A stretch of 64,000 nt of DNA from Lytechinus pictus (lineage: Eukaryota; Echinodermata; Echinoidea; Temnopleuroida; Toxopneustidae). The notes beneath the pieces are model-generated. The model searched no databases. It saw only the letters and a list, made by a program, of their open reading frames with translations, and had not been told where the DNA came from. The stretch's first letter is position 1, and the number at the start of each line of letters is the position of its first letter. Shown here in pieces: positions 22,991-35,879 of this stretch. The translations under genes and the position numbers were made by a program. Where the stretch lies: positions 521,501-585,500 of the forward strand of contig NC_087252.1 in the NCBI RefSeq assembly GCF_037042905.1, in the 5' to 3' direction.

Positions 22991-23831
22991 AGCAACCAAG
23001 AATTTGAACCCTATTTCGTGACGTTTCAGAAACATGTTATCTGATTTGTCCCGATAATTTGTAAAAAACGGGTACAAACTGACCTCATGAAAAAAATCCC
23101 CTCTTTTTGAATTACTATAACATAGAACATTCTACCTGGTTTTTAAAACTATCCCTTTATTTTCGAAAACTCAGAATACTATTACTGATTGAAAACAAAA
23201 ATGCAAAGGAAGAATACACTCTTTGATTAATTTCGAATAATGCCCTTTGCCCTCTTCAAACTCGCGTACTTTATATTTATGCGAACATTGTTTAACAAAT
23301 GACACATATTAAAGCGAAATTTTGGACTACCGTGAACACACCTTTGAATAGAGACTCGCAACACAAAGCCCTTTCCAAGTCATATTTGTTTTCATGTTGA
23401 TAAAGCTGCTGGTTATAAATCTTGATTAATATCTTTATTTGTATTTCGTCTATTTAGTGTGTGTTAAAGGATCTTACCCTCAGTCTGCCAGGGGGGGGGG
23501 GGGGCAGGGAGCAATCACCCTTACGGTTTTCAAGTAGATAAAGAATAACTAGGGGAAATGCCTGGGTGGAAGAGGACATGAACGAGCAAGACCATATCAG
23601 ATATGGTCTTGCTCGTGTAACTTGGGGGATTAGAAACCAATACCATTACCTAATGTGAAAAAATCTTGGAGTCATCTTTGGGTCGAATTCTTCAACCTCT
23701 ACCAAAACACACTGGATCTCTGTATATTGTCTCCAGTAAGGTATAGAGGTTGAGTCACATGAAAAACCATAATATAGCCAAATAAATCATTAAACATTAT
23801 AGGCATTGAAAAATGTCTTAAGGATATCCTT
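22991..23831. other. No gene recognised; one perfect palindrome
   Basis: AT-rich sequence with a G run at 23492. The 35-bp palindrome at 23582-23616 is listed separately. Confidence 0.4.
23582..23616. repeat. Perfect 17-bp-arm palindrome
   Basis: ACGAGCAAGACCATATC, a single A, then the exact reverse complement. It lies alone in non-coding sequence. Confidence 0.95.
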
Positions 23832-24424
23832 AAAGGGATGGTCCGGGCTGAAAAAATTAATATCTTTATACAGAGTAGAATTCACTTTATTAGCAAAATG
23901 CCGAAAATTTCATCAAAATCGGATAACAAATAATAAGGTTATTGAAGTTTAAAGTTTAGTAATATTTTGTGAAAACAGTCGTCATGAATATTCATTAGGT
24001 GGGCTGATGATGTCACATCCCCACTTTCCGTTTTCTTATGTTATTATATAAAATCATAATTTTTTTCATTATTCCATACTTGTGTGAATAATATGTCTCC
24101 CTTATAATGACATAAGTTGCACCAATAAATATTTAATGCACTAAATCAGTTGTCAATCCAATTTTTCTAGTTCTTGGAGGATAAAATTTGAATTAATCTA
24201 ATTTCATATAATAAAATACAAAATAACAATACAAGTGGGAATGTGACATCAGCCCATCCAATGAATATTCATGACGATTGTTTTTACAAAATATTGCTAA
24301 AGTTTAAAATTCAATAACTTTGTTATTTGTTATCCGATTTTGATGAAATTTTCGGCATTTTGCTCAGTGAATGCTACTCTATTTACTAAGCTATAAATAC
24401 TTTCAGCCCGGACCATCCCTTTAA
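23832..24424. mobile_element. Long-arm foldback element, GGGATGGTCCGGGCTGAA family
   Basis: AAAGGGATGGTCCGGGCTGAA at the left is answered by TTTCAGCCCGGACCATCCCTTT at the right. The arms also contain ATTTCATCAAAATCGGATAAC and TATTCATTAGGTGGGCTGATG in inverse copies. Its layout is like that of the 5285-5895 family. Confidence 0.9.
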
Positions 24425-27269
24425 GCAATGGGTGTAGACCATTCTGGCCTCTCCATAATAACGCAAATTAGTAATATATCTCTATGGGCCTTCCGTGCTC
24501 TCTGAGAGGGGAGGTCCACTTTCCAAAGCCCAAAATAGAGGGAGACACACAAGACCGCGCTCACCTACTGACAGGAGTGCGATAACTCAACCTGAACCCC
24601 TACCCTTCCCCAGACAGAATATTCTATAAGTAGGTAAACAGAAAGAACATGGCCATGTGAACTGGAGGTGATGGGGTGCTGCTCATTTTATTTATCGTTG
24701 GCAGCACCCCCTGGAAATCAGGTTGACCAAAAACAAGTTTATTCCTCCCAAATCTTTGTCATGTGGGAGCAATAGCCTTTTTTTCTGAAGACAGTTCCTG
24801 AATAAGCCCCCGGCAGCCCCTATTAAAATCGTTCGCAGGGCCCGGTACTAGAATGATTTTGGAGAAAACGAAAATCACAACTGAATATTGTTCTCAATCG
24901 TCTAGATCGCATTGTGACGTCACAGTTTCTTTCCCGCGCTGGCTAACTGAATATTTACGATAAACTCCACTCTATTAGTCAAGTGTTTGCATAAATTATT
25001 TACCAAAAGGCAGAAGGCAAACAGTTTTTTGAAAATTTTGACTAATATTAGCATTATAGTAGACATACAAGTCAATAAACTCTTTTGCCAATACCATAGG
25101 TCCTATAAAGGGTCAAGACAGAGTAAGCAGTTTGGTAGATGAAAAGGTGGGGGGAAACTACCAAGAGATATTTCAAGATATGCGAATTTTTAATCACCTA
25201 TAATTATAATCAAATGTTTTATCATTAACTACTTCAATAAATGATGAATAAATAAATAGATATACGCCGTTTTATTTCATTGTAAAAATGGTGTGGGTTT
25301 ATCTTTATTCATTCCCCCCTCTCTATACATGTGTATAAACAAATCAAACAAAGTCTGGCAATCTTGAAGTGCATTCAGGGTTGGTGTATGCACTCACGTA
25401 CATTAATATCAATTCAATTCACGAATGTAATTCCAGTGGGAGTTTTTTTTATTAATGATACTCACCATGTTGAGTAAATTGTGATGCACTTTGATCAGCG
25501 TCTAGTCTCGTTCTTAACATCTAATCTAGCCTAGCAACATGACAGGGATCTACGGGTGGGGTGGCTTTAGGGGACATGTCCCCCCCCCTCATTTCTGCTC
25601 AATGTTTTACATAATTAGCATAATTAGTAGGCTGCTTGTTTTTGTTTAATTTGACTAGTTACCAAAACATATAAACAGTAGTAGATAAATCAGTAGGCTT
25701 GAACAGGATAAACCGTGAAAGCTCAAATTTAAGAGGGGTCCCCTTCTCTGCAAAATTGCCCTATGCCCCATGGGACACGTGGGGGGCTGTCCTTGCCCTT
25801 CTGCAATATTACTCCCCCTATCATTCCATTTCCTACCCCCCCCCCGCACACTTCCTTTACTCGTATGTTTGTATTGCATTGCTCCATAACCCCGCCACAT
25901 CGAATGAGGTGTTAGAGAACTAATTAATGATTAATTCAGACGCTCTTGAAAGGAGAGATAATATTATTATACTTATTTTCTAGATGGGAGCGGGAGTGTC
26001 GAAGGGGATCAAAGTCAAATGATATGCATGTTCCATTATAGAGATATAGGTAGAGTTCGCATATTGTATAGTGGGAAGATTTAAGAGTTAAGCCACTTGA
26101 TAGTGACAACCCTCGCAATGATATGTAATTCTGATACTTTTTCTTTAAAGGTCAAGCCCATCCCAACAGAAAGCTGAATATATAACTTCTGAAGGTTTCC
26201 ATGGTTTTTTCACGATACACAATGGCGTACCGTGAAACCACTACCACTAAGTAGGCTGTATATACCAAGAAATTTCCTATCATTAAGCTGGATGTCTTAT
26301 CGAAATTGGATTTAAAATAAGACCGTGAAGTGTTGCTTAATTAAAAAAAGATATTTACGCGTATTAGGGCGTCCAAGTGGGATGTGACACAAAAAAAAGA
26401 TGGAAAAGAGAAGCAGAAGAAGCGAAAAGAGAAGAATACAAACGAACGAAAAGGAAAGGATAGAAGAAGAAAAGGAAACTTGTCTCTTTTCTTCTTTCTT
26501 TCCCTCTTTTTTTATTGATTGATATACATATATATTATACATTTTCTTTTATATTTCTTGGTTTTTTTTTCTCTCTCTCTGTCTTTTTTCTTACTGCAAA
26601 TTTCGCGCTAGTACTGTAAAAAAAACCTTCCTACACGCTCGCTCGCTGTCGTCTCTCGTATAATATCTTAAACTATGTCTGTTATACTTCTTCTGGCTTT
26701 TTGTATAAGACGTAACATAAAAAGACCACATGACTTCAATGCAATGGTTATGGAATGTAAGAAAATTTTGCTGTGACTGAATATTTCCCTGATTTCATTA
26801 CAGGGTGGTTTTAAACCTTGGATAATCCGAAAATGAGGGGGCGCGAGATGATTGAGGTGTCTTTTTTAAAAATCTTTTAACTGATAATATATTCCACCCT
26901 CGATCAGATTTAAAGGTGCACACGACATTATGACGCGTGTGAAAACAAGAGAAATTAATTGGGGAATTGAATGCTAAAATCTTTAAAATACTATTTTTTC
27001 TACTTAATATCTTAGGTTTTACGATTCATGAATCTTTATTAGTTACGATGCATTTAGCGCTACTTAAAAACTGATTATTAGTATAATTCTCATATGTAAC
27101 TTAGAAATAATGATCGTTTACTCAACCTGTTTTACAATTATTTTAATCATATTTTGTTGACTGCGTAAATGTTTTTCATGACAAACTTATTTGTTTTTGT
27201 CTTTTGATTAAGTTTTACAATTCATCGTGTTAATTTAGTGGTCTAGACTTAATTGATGTAGTTTGCAGA
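24425..27269. other. No gene recognised; repeat fragments
   Basis: 24690-24860 ('gcagcaccccct' to 'cgcagggcccgg') resembles 56365-56570 and is a dispersed repeat. 26149-26310 starts like the GTCAAGTCCACCCC foldback but decays. 26560-26660 is TC-rich. No gene is supported. Confidence 0.4.
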
Positions 27270-27446
27270 TTTCTATAGGTGTTTTTTCATAGATGTACAT
27301 TGTCTTCAATTACTGATGTAAGGACCCCATTGGAAATAAGCCATCTCGGCTTTCATGGGCAATCCTGTCAAGGTATACACTTCTGTTCATATTTTCTTGT
27401 ACTTGTTCATAGTTACCTGACAAATAAAATCAATCAATCAATCAAC
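27270..27446 (+). mobile_element. LINE 3' end with (AATC)n tail
   Basis: A segment with 'aggaccccattggaaataag', then 'tgtacttgttcatagttacc' and ACAAATAAAATCAATCAATC at the end, has the look of a CR1/L2-type 3' untranslated region and tail. No coding part remains. Confidence 0.55.
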
Positions 27447-27570
27447 AGGCGATACATGACATCTTGCAGCTCATACTTTAAAATTAATCTGATGTCAATT
27501 ATGCGCAGCTCTTATTGTTTAATCTGATAAGTGATTGACGTATAGGGATTACTCTTTCCATTGTCGGATT

Positions 27571-27818
27571 AGTACACTGTAAAAACTGTGGTGTTAAAAC
27601 TGACACCAATTGGTGTTAATAGAGGACCACACCCTGAGGTGTTAAAATAACACCCTAGAGATTGAACATAACACCAAAGAGTGTAAATGTAACAACCATA
27701 GGTGTTGTAATAACACCTGTAGGTGTAAAACTAACACCACCAATTTAACACCGGTGTAAAATAACTGGTGTGGTCCTCTATGTACACCGGTTAACACCAC
27801 AGTTTTTGCTGTGTATTT
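27571..27818. mobile_element. TAACACC-rich palindromic MITE
   Basis: ACACTGTAAAAACTGTGGTG at the left and CACCACAGTTTTTGCTGTGT at the right are inverse. GAGGACCACACC is likewise matched by GGTGTGGTCCTC. The interior is full of GGTGTTA/TAACACC. Confidence 0.85.
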
Positions 27819-27920
27819 ATTTTTTTGACTTAACACTTACTGAATACCCAGTCAGCCTACTTATCTCATAAGATTCCGCGAGCCCGTTCATAAAAAATAA
27901 TCTCACTTGAGAAATCCCAT

Positions 27921-29605
27921 TTGATTTGATTTGATTTGATTTGAATTTATTTTTCCACTTTCGTTTACAATAACAAATCATATATGACAATAATACATAT
28001 CAATCAAGAAATAGTTACACAAAATCGAAAAATTAACAATAATTTGTCAAAAAAGATAACAAAAGTGGGGGAACCTAAATTAAAAGCAAAGCTTGTATTG
28101 CTTAGGACCCAGTGAAATAACATTTTTTATTTATACAACATTAACAAAAAAAATAAAAACAAATTTGTTGGTTGGAAAATACTTGATTTTGTAAGAAAAG
28201 GAAAAAAAAATAATAATGATAACGGTGACAATATTTATAATAGCAATTATTATGCTATAGTAACTATAATCCTGCGAAGACGGACATGTAAAATAGAATA
28301 TGGGACAGACAAAATTACAAAACACAAACATATAACAAGAACAAAAAATTATAGCACAAAACTTAAACGAAAATTAAATATTTCATACCCTGAAGAATTA
28401 CTGTCGAAATAAAATTGTCATAGCATCAGATAAAACATTTTAAAATTTAAATATTTAAATAAGGTAACACTGCGCGTATGGAATAAATAATAAAAGAAAG
28501 CAAGAGTGATAATGCAAAATCATTCAGATGATCAGGACAGATAATGTATGGGTGCGCGCGTAGCAGGAACAATAACTTAATCTTTGTATTTTAAGAGTAA
28601 CGATAATTTCAATCTTTTTTTAAATACATATAAAGAAGGATAATTTTTTAAGTAATCAGAAAAAGAATTCCAGAGGTTTGGACCTTCATATATAGGCCTA
28701 AACGTATTTTTAGCGAAGAGAGTTCTAAGCAAAGGCAAATGAAACTCTTCTGATCGTCTCGTTGGGTAATAATGAATTGCGCGATTTCTTAAAAACATAT
28801 TATCGAAAGAATTTGGCAACAAATCGTTAGTATACTTAAACATAAATTGACCTAATTGAAGCAGATATAAATCTTTTACTTTCAGAATACTACTATCATA
28901 GAAAAATGGATCAGTATGAGCACGAAAATCTACTTGATTAATAATTCTAACCGCTCTTTTTTGCAACAATAAAAGTTTGTCTAAGATAGTTTGGTGAGCG
29001 TTGCCCCAAGCAAGTAAGCCGTAATTCAAATACGGTAATGTTAGAGAAAAATATAATGTTAGTAAGGCAGAAGGTAGAAGTTGGATCTTTAGTCTATTTA
29101 GTATACCTATGTTGCGTGAAATCTTTTTAGAAATATTATCGATATGAATCTTCCATGAAAGCTTATTGTCAATTATTACACCAAGAAACTTAGAATATAA
29201 TACCTTTTCTAAGGGAGTGTCATCAAAAACTATATCAGCTGGTAAGGCATCAATTGAATTACTAAAAAGGATATATTTGGTCTTTTCTAAATTTAGAGAT
29301 AATCTATTTGCTCGAATCCACTGAGTAATGTTTTTTAGTTCAGTATTCACAATTTCAACAAGGGTGTTTGGATTTGAATGAGAGAAAAACAAGTTTGTAT
29401 CGTCAGCAAATAATATAAGTATTAAATCATATAAGTATTAAATTTTCGTACAACCTTAAAAGAATTGGGTTTAAAGCAATCTTTTTTGTCACGTCATTTA
29501 CATACCGCAGTCAATTCAATCCACGCAACCATCATATAAGTATTAAATTTTCGTACAACCTTAAAAGAATTGGGTTTAAAGCAATCTTTTTTGTCACGTC
29601 ATTGA
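27921..29605 (-). mobile_element. 5'-truncated CR1/L2-like non-LTR retrotransposon
   Basis: On the minus strand a reverse-transcriptase fragment is followed by about 650 bp of untranslated sequence and ends with (CAAAT)n at 27921-27950. The 5' side is broken near 29605. A block of about 70 bp (29428-29497) is repeated directly at 29532-29601, and a 17-bp word (ATAAGTATTAAATCAT) is duplicated just inside it. Confidence 0.8.
28577..29440 (-). pseudogene. Reverse transcriptase C-terminal half
   Basis: The frame carries LFADDTN just upstream of the first Met, then WIRANRLSLNLEKTKYILF, FLGVIIDNKLSWKIHI, LPYLNYGLLAWG, LLLLQKRAVRII and a late YEGPNLWNSF. These are the thumb and C-terminal blocks of CR1/Jockey-type reverse transcriptases. 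The upstream segment VNDVTKKIALNP lies in the duplicated block, so the reading frame is broken by the 17-bp duplication. The endonuclease and the N-terminal reverse-transcriptase blocks are absent. Confidence 0.85.
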
Positions 29606-29661
29606 TATTGTGGAAATTTTTTTTCGTTTTGTCATTTCAGGTGTGCTTTGAGGTTTTTCCT

Positions 29662-30085
29662 CCTTAATGGAAGGCCACCGCACACTTTACGATTGGTCTG
29701 CGATCCTATTACGGAATAAAACGTAGTAGAATATGATATTGAGACTTGGAATGTCTTGCCGGTAATGTTTGTAATCATCGTACGAATAGATGTTCAATTT
29801 TGTGACTATCATCCTTATTAGAATAAAAGCGAATTAATATCTAGTCGTAATGACGTCATAGCAATCGTACGATCGGCTACGATTTGAAATTAATCTATCT
29901 TTTACTCCAAAATAAAGGCTTGCAATCATTCAAAATTATTCTCTCAGTTTTCTTTCAGTTTAAAAATTTGAATCTCCCAGTAAAAAGATAATTTTCATTC
30001 ACATTTTCAGAAAAATTAGAAAAAAATGCGATTTGCTCCAAATAGGACCGTGGACCAGTCGTAAGATGTGCTGTGGCCCGTTAAC
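29662..30085. mobile_element. MITE with CCACCGCACA-type ends, copy 1
   Basis: Left AAGGCCACCGCACACTTTACG and right CGTAAGATGTGCTGTGGCC are inverse. Inner words 'atgacgtcatagcaatcgta' and 'gaaatcatcgtacgaat'-like sequence match 32405-32836. Confidence 0.8.
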
Positions 30086-30429
30086 ATAATTAAACATGCT
30101 TATCCGTTAACTCCGGCTTCTCTAATGTTACACCGGTTATACCGACTCGAGACCGACAACAGCTATAACGTTTTTACCATTGACATACCATCGATCGGTT
30201 TGGAATCGGTTTCTTTTGAATGTGTGACTCTAACATGAATTACAATCATCGTCATTGTACATCATCAGGCAAGTTCCCTTAATTTGTCCGTGTTGTGCAT
30301 ACAACTTAAACAAGAGGAACGCCCATGGCAGTCTCGCCTGCATTACGCAATTCGATATAGCAGCAGTGCTTCCTTTGAAAACAGCTAATGAATAATTATT
30401 CACAGAAGAAAACACTAATTTGATAATAA

Positions 30430-31345
30430 AATATTATGTCCGTTGACCCAAAATGACCTTTGACCATGATCATGTGACATAAGACATGTGCAAAACAACC
30501 ATACTTGATTACCCTTATGTCGATGTTTCATGAGCTAGATCCATAAACTTCTCAAGTTACATGTATGATACCAATTCAACGCATACTCCCAACACGGCCA
30601 GATTTAATCATTGACCTTTAAATGACCTTTGATCTTGGCCATGTTCCTGAAACACACAAAGGGTATTCAGGGATACATTGCTGCTGTTATGTCCATGTTT
30701 CATGAACTAGATCCATAAAATTTAAGTTATGATGACAATTCCTCAAATACCCCCAATATGGCCAAAGTTCGATGACCCTAAGTGACCGTTGACCTTGGTC
30801 ATGTGATCTGGAACTCGCACATGATATTCAGGGATACATGGTTGCTCTTATGTCCAAGTTTCAAGACCTAGATTTATAAAAATTTTAAGTTATGATGGCA
30901 ATTCCTCAAATAACCCAAAATGGCAAAAGTTGACCCTAAGTGACCTTTGACCTTAATCATGTGACCTGAAACTCATGCAGGAACTTCAGTGATACACTAT
31001 TACCCTTATGTCTAAGTTTTATGAACTAGGTTCAGACACTTTTGAAGTTATGACAACATTTCAAAATCTTAACCTTGGTTAAGATTTCGATATTGACTCC
31101 CCCAACATGGTCTAAGTTCATTGACCCTAAATAACCTTTGACCTTGGTCATGTGACATGAAACTCTGGCAGGATGTTTAGTAATACTTGATTACCCTTAT
31201 GTCCAAGTTTCATGAACTAGGTTCATATACTTTTTAACATTATGATGACATTTCAAAAACTTAACCTTGGTTAAGATTTCAATGTTGACGACGCTGCCGT
31301 CGCCGCCGTCGGAAAAGCGGCGCCTCTGGTCTCGCTCTGCTATGT
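30430..31345. repeat. 160-190-bp tandem array with DR1-like sites
   Basis: Five or so degenerate units repeat words such as 'catgaactagatccataaa' and 'ttatgatgacaatt'. Each carries TGACCTTTGACCT or a close variant (30454, 30623, 30783, 30941, 31132) followed by TGGTCATGTGACC-like sequence. The array ends in a GC-rich cap, CGTCGCCGCCGTCGGAAAAG, near 31295. No coding capacity. Confidence 0.8.
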
Positions 31346-31974
31346 AGGCGACAAGCAACAACTGTGATTTGTCTTAACTTTCATATTATACATCCGATTT
31401 TAGTGGATTATTTTTGCATTACTCTTTTTTAATGTCCTGTTTTTATCCAAATAAACTTATTGATGGTGAGGAAGTCACCTCAACAAAGTTAAAGTAATAA
31501 ACTGTATGCCCCCAAACAGCTGTCATCACAATAACGTGGACGAGATGAAATAACAATTTTGAGTTCACAAAAAGACACGTAGCATCTACCATGGCTATCT
31601 TTTGATTTTCTTATTTATTTCTTATAACGATCATGACTCATTTGAAATATCCAAAGTATAATATCTTATTCACTCTATTTTTCAAACATGACTCATTACA
31701 AATATCAAAGTCCAAAAGTATTTACGGGTTTCCCGCGCCAACATTCAATGAACAACGTCTCCCTGTCCCCATCATTTACAATCATGATAATCGAAATATT
31801 TGAAGGATATCAAATGCGATTGGTAGCTATCAATAACATAAAATGGGGATGAGTCATGCATTAAATATTAGCAATTGATAACCTTGTTTAAATAAAATTC
31901 TTTTTATTTCAATTATTGATTGAAAGTGTTTGAATGGGGTGACTCACGATGTCGTACCAGTAGTATATGCCCAC

Positions 31975-32404
31975 GACTGATTCGAGAACATAGAAAATAT
32001 TTTGTCAAATGCCCTTCATGACAATGAACAATCAATACGTGTTTGTCGAAAATTAGTTAATCGAAACAGCAGTTTGAAGGGCATTTGACAATAATTTTCT
32101 ATGTTCTTGGATTCGTCGTGGGTCGTGCTGCGGAAAACCCCTATTAAACGACACTACTTATTTGCAATGGTTCGTCAGCTCCTAATCCCAGGACGAAACT
32201 CTCTGTTCTAAGGAGCGTTTTATGAAAGGACTTGTCAGACGTTTTATCCGACATGGTAATGGTGCCTCTCAGCCAATCATAATCAAGTAAAGTTGTCAGA
32301 GCTGAAAACTTGTCGGCGAAAATGTTGACGAAGCCCTCCCCCGGTTCACCAATTATCGACAAAGACCTCCCAGCTGTTCATTGTCATTTACCGGGTATTT
32401 TCTA
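31975..32404. mobile_element. Foldback family with GGGCATTTGAC words, copy 1
   Basis: AACATAGAAAATATTTTGTC (about 31988) is inverted at 32090-32110. Downstream words 'aggacgaaact', 'tcgacaaagacctcccagctg' and 'gttcattgtcattt' recur in 34790-35345. Confidence 0.6.
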
Positions 32405-32836
32405 CACATCTTAAGGCGACCGCACACCTTACGAATGGTCTGCGACTCAATTTTGGAACAAAACGTAGTATAGAATTTTATGCTAATATTGAGACTTGGA
32501 ATATCTTACTGCGTAATGTTCGAAATCATCGTACGAATACTATGTTCAAATCTGTGACTATGCTATCATCCTTCTTAGAATAAAAACAAATTTAATATCT
32601 AGTCGTAATGACGTCATAGCAGTCGTACGATTGGCTACGATTTGAAACTAATTTGGCCTTTACTCCAACATAAAGGCTTGCAAACTTTCAAAATGGTTAT
32701 ATTAGTATTTTTATCAATTAATTTTAACCTCAAATAAAATAATATGTTCCATTCACATTTTCAGAAAATGAGCAAAATGCGATTTGTTCTAAAATCGGAT
32801 CGCGAACAGTCGTAAGGTGTGCGGTGGCCTTAATAT
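32405..32836. mobile_element. MITE with CCGCACACCTTACGA ends, copy 2
   Basis: Left AAGGCGACCGCACACCTTACG and right CGTAAGGTGTGCGGTGGCCTT are inverse. It has the same interior as 29662-30085. Confidence 0.9.
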
Positions 32837-33190
32837 GTTCTTGAATCTGTCCTGTGTGGCAGAGTGAAAGCTTCCTAGCGATACACCTCACCGAGGGTAT
32901 TCATCTTGTAAATTTTCATTACAAACAAGATATCATTTGAACAGCCCTACCCATGCTAACAGGACATGGACTGTTTCAAAAGTAATAAATGCCTGTAGTT
33001 ATTCTTATGTCCGAGCAAAAAGATGTGTTTCATAATTATGTTTTATAGGAATATCCCTATTTATAATCATCCTTCCTTTTCCAACCCTTATATCAAAATG
33101 TATTATTTAAAAAAAAATATAATGTCATAATCCTCCAACATGAACAACTTAACTTCACTTTCCAAAAGCAGACACATTCACTAACATAAT

Positions 33191-33420
33191 CAGTGGCATA
33201 CAGATGGGGGGGGGGGGGGGGGGCTTGGGGGCCCACCCATTTTTTTACGAGCAAGAAAAAAAAAGAACAGAAAAAGAAAGAGTGTAATATTATATTATTT
33301 TCTGAATATTATCTCAAAATCTCTCACAATTTTTTTTGTATTTCGAAATTTTAACAGATTTTGCCCGATATTCAATAATAGCCCCCTCAAAATGTTTTGC
33401 TCATTACACCACTGGTATAA
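33191..33420. repeat. Dispersed repeat, G-rich-head family
   Basis: 'cagtggcatacagatggggg' with an 18-G run, a GCAAGAAAAAAAAAG run and, at the end, 'ccccctcaaaatgttttgct'. Confidence 0.6.
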
Positions 33421-33679
33421 CCATACACACCATTTACTATTATAGTCCTTTTCTGTTTCTTTTCTATTTCATGATCACAGCTGTCATTTCAAACAAAGCC
33501 TGTTGTAAAAATTCACATGGAACCATAAAAGCACGCCAGTAACAATGGTAATTTATTGAAGAGCTGGCGCGTGCAAGAAATTGATAATTGCTTATTTTGT
33601 TCAATATAGCGCGGCTCTGTGTCTCCCCATACGGATGATTTATTCAAATGATTTCTCTACAAATTCTGATCCCAGAAGC

Positions 33680-33965
33680 GTAATGAACAAAGAAAAAAAA
33701 ATAGAGGAGGTCAGGTATGGCAGGTAGAGCGATTTCAAGTTCTGAAAAAAATGTTAGCGAGCGAGTTGCTCAGGCCAAAAATGTGATATTATTACCATAG
33801 ATAGTCTCTTTTTTTGGAAAGATTTTAACATATTATTTAGAAAGTATTATAATGTTTTAGTGATTCCATTTCCCCTTTTTTTCTTCATTGCCCTTTTTGT
33901 CCCAATGCATCCGAACGCCAGAGCTTGAACCCCCCAAAGTGTACGGCTTGCAATCAAATGCAAAT
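33680..33965. repeat. Dispersed repeat, G-rich-head family (related)
   Basis: 'agcgagcgagttgctcaggcc' and 'cattatttagaaagtattataa' resemble the inner part of the 4573-5045 copy. It ends 'ccccccaaagtgtacggc'. Confidence 0.45.
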
Positions 33966-34227
33966 GTATACCCCCTGATTCCTCCCTTCTTGCATTAACG
34001 TTACCAAATGTGAAGAAAATTGCCAAAATTTATAATAATAATTGCAATTCAATTGCAATTATGTTCACTGCATTGCCATCTGAATAAAACACCACTGCAA
34101 AACCAGTCAGTGAACGTGTCCCTCGTTTCTCGTCTCTCGTCTCAGTCTCAGGCGATATATTGATCTCGCCGGCAGACAGAGGAAAGAAGCTAAATTTTGA
34201 CAATCCCTCTGCTATACCCCCACGCTT

Positions 34228-34640
34228 ATATTCAATTCAATTCAATAAAGGGTTTATTCAGCAATAAAATTCAATACATGATATACAGCCATAAGACTGA
34301 ATTTATTCATGTTCACAATAAAAATATATAAAGTTCACCAAATGAATGGGCAACATCAATATAAGGAAACAAGCTAATTATATACAAGTACATGGAAGAC
34401 GTTATGGTAAGCTTAAAACATAAATAAATACATTTATCAAAAGTCTTAAAATTAAGCTATTCAAAATAGAAAAATGTGAATGTACATAATTACAATATAC
34501 ATAAATAAATACAATTTAAAAAGTGATAAAGATTAAAATTTGATTTAAATAGAATTGAATAGCGACCAAAGGATTAAAAAATTGTATAATTATAAGACTG
34601 TGAATATGTAATTTGATTTGAATTAATTAAATCTATAAAA
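34228..34640 (-). mobile_element. LINE 3' end with (TTGAA)n tail
   Basis: Minus-strand sequence ends CTGAATAAACCCTTTATTGA followed by ATTGAATTGAAT at 34230-34245. The upstream part is AT-rich with no surviving frame. Confidence 0.5.
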
Positions 34641-34789
34641 ATATGGTATTGCACTTTTCCTAAACGGATCTGTTTGCATCTGAACTGTTCAAAATTTCTA
34701 TCCCAAGTCATTGTTGTGTGTTTTGAGACATGTAAAGGTTTGTGATAAATCAATATTTATCAAGAAAGTGATTGTGTGTCTCGGATCTT

Positions 34790-35345
34790 GTCTCATTTGG
34801 CGAGTATTCGCAACGCGACGCAGGACAAATTCAAGAACAAAGTAAATATATTGAAGATGTCTGTCAACTGACAATAAACAGCTGGGAGGCCTTTGACGAA
34901 AATTAGTGAACCTGAACAGGAATTCATCCTAAGTTTGGGAGCTGACAAAACGTTGCAAATTTGTCGTTCGTCCAGAGTCCAGGACGAAACTGCTGTTTTG
35001 ATTCACCAGTTTTCGACAAGTACTTTTTTGTTCTTTGTCAGGAAGGGCATTTGGCAATACAATGTCATGTTCCTGGATCTGTTCCGCGTCACGGTGCATA
35101 AACTTCATAATCTTGGCTGATTCTGGACATGAGTTTTAGAGGTCTCTTTTTTGGTGTCGAGTTAGGGAGTTTTTGCATCGCGACGTAGAGCGGATACAAA
35201 AACAGATGAATGAAATATTGGCAATTTTTCACCAGGTCCAAAACTTATTAAGGAACTGCTTTCTGGTTCACTAATTTTCGACAAAGACCTTTCTACTGTT
35301 CATTGTCATTTGACGGACATTTTCAATGCATTAATTTACTCTATT
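34790..35345. mobile_element. Foldback family with GGGCATTTGAC words, copy 2
   Basis: 'ctgacaataaacagctggga' and 'ttagtgaacctga' near the left are inverse to 'gttcactaattttcgac' and 'ctgttcattgtcatttgac' near the right. The middle repeats 'aggacgaaactgctgttttg'. Confidence 0.65.
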
Positions 35346-35879
35346 CTTGAATTCCATATGATCGTAGTGAGAAAACTGCCTCAGTATCGGCCTCAGTGAT
35401 AGTAAGCTAGTATGTGATACAAGGTGGGAATATTCTTGTAAACAGTTGATTCTACAACACGATTCATGAAACAAAACTGTTGAATTATAGATTCCCCTTC
35501 CACGTGCCAGAACTTCTCTCTTATTAAGACAAAATTATTTTAAAAGCACAAAAAAGTTTAGGTACGCCTGCCAGAATGTTAAAACTGCATTTATAAAAGT
35601 TAAACAAACAAAAAGTTTGATGTTCTGATTTAGTGGATTATGAAAAACGAATATTTGAGGAAAGAAAAAAAGGTTAAAAATTGTAAGAGATTGGGAAATG
35701 GTTTCTAATGGAATATCTATGTCCCACCCATCGCAGTTTTAGGCCTATAGCTTAAAACTGCAGAAATGAAACTATATAATTCATGATACATTACAATAGA
35801 ATGAGTTTATCAGACTTATGTGTATTGTACATGAAATGTAAACTGTGTGGTGTTTAAATTACCCATCATGCTTATACTT

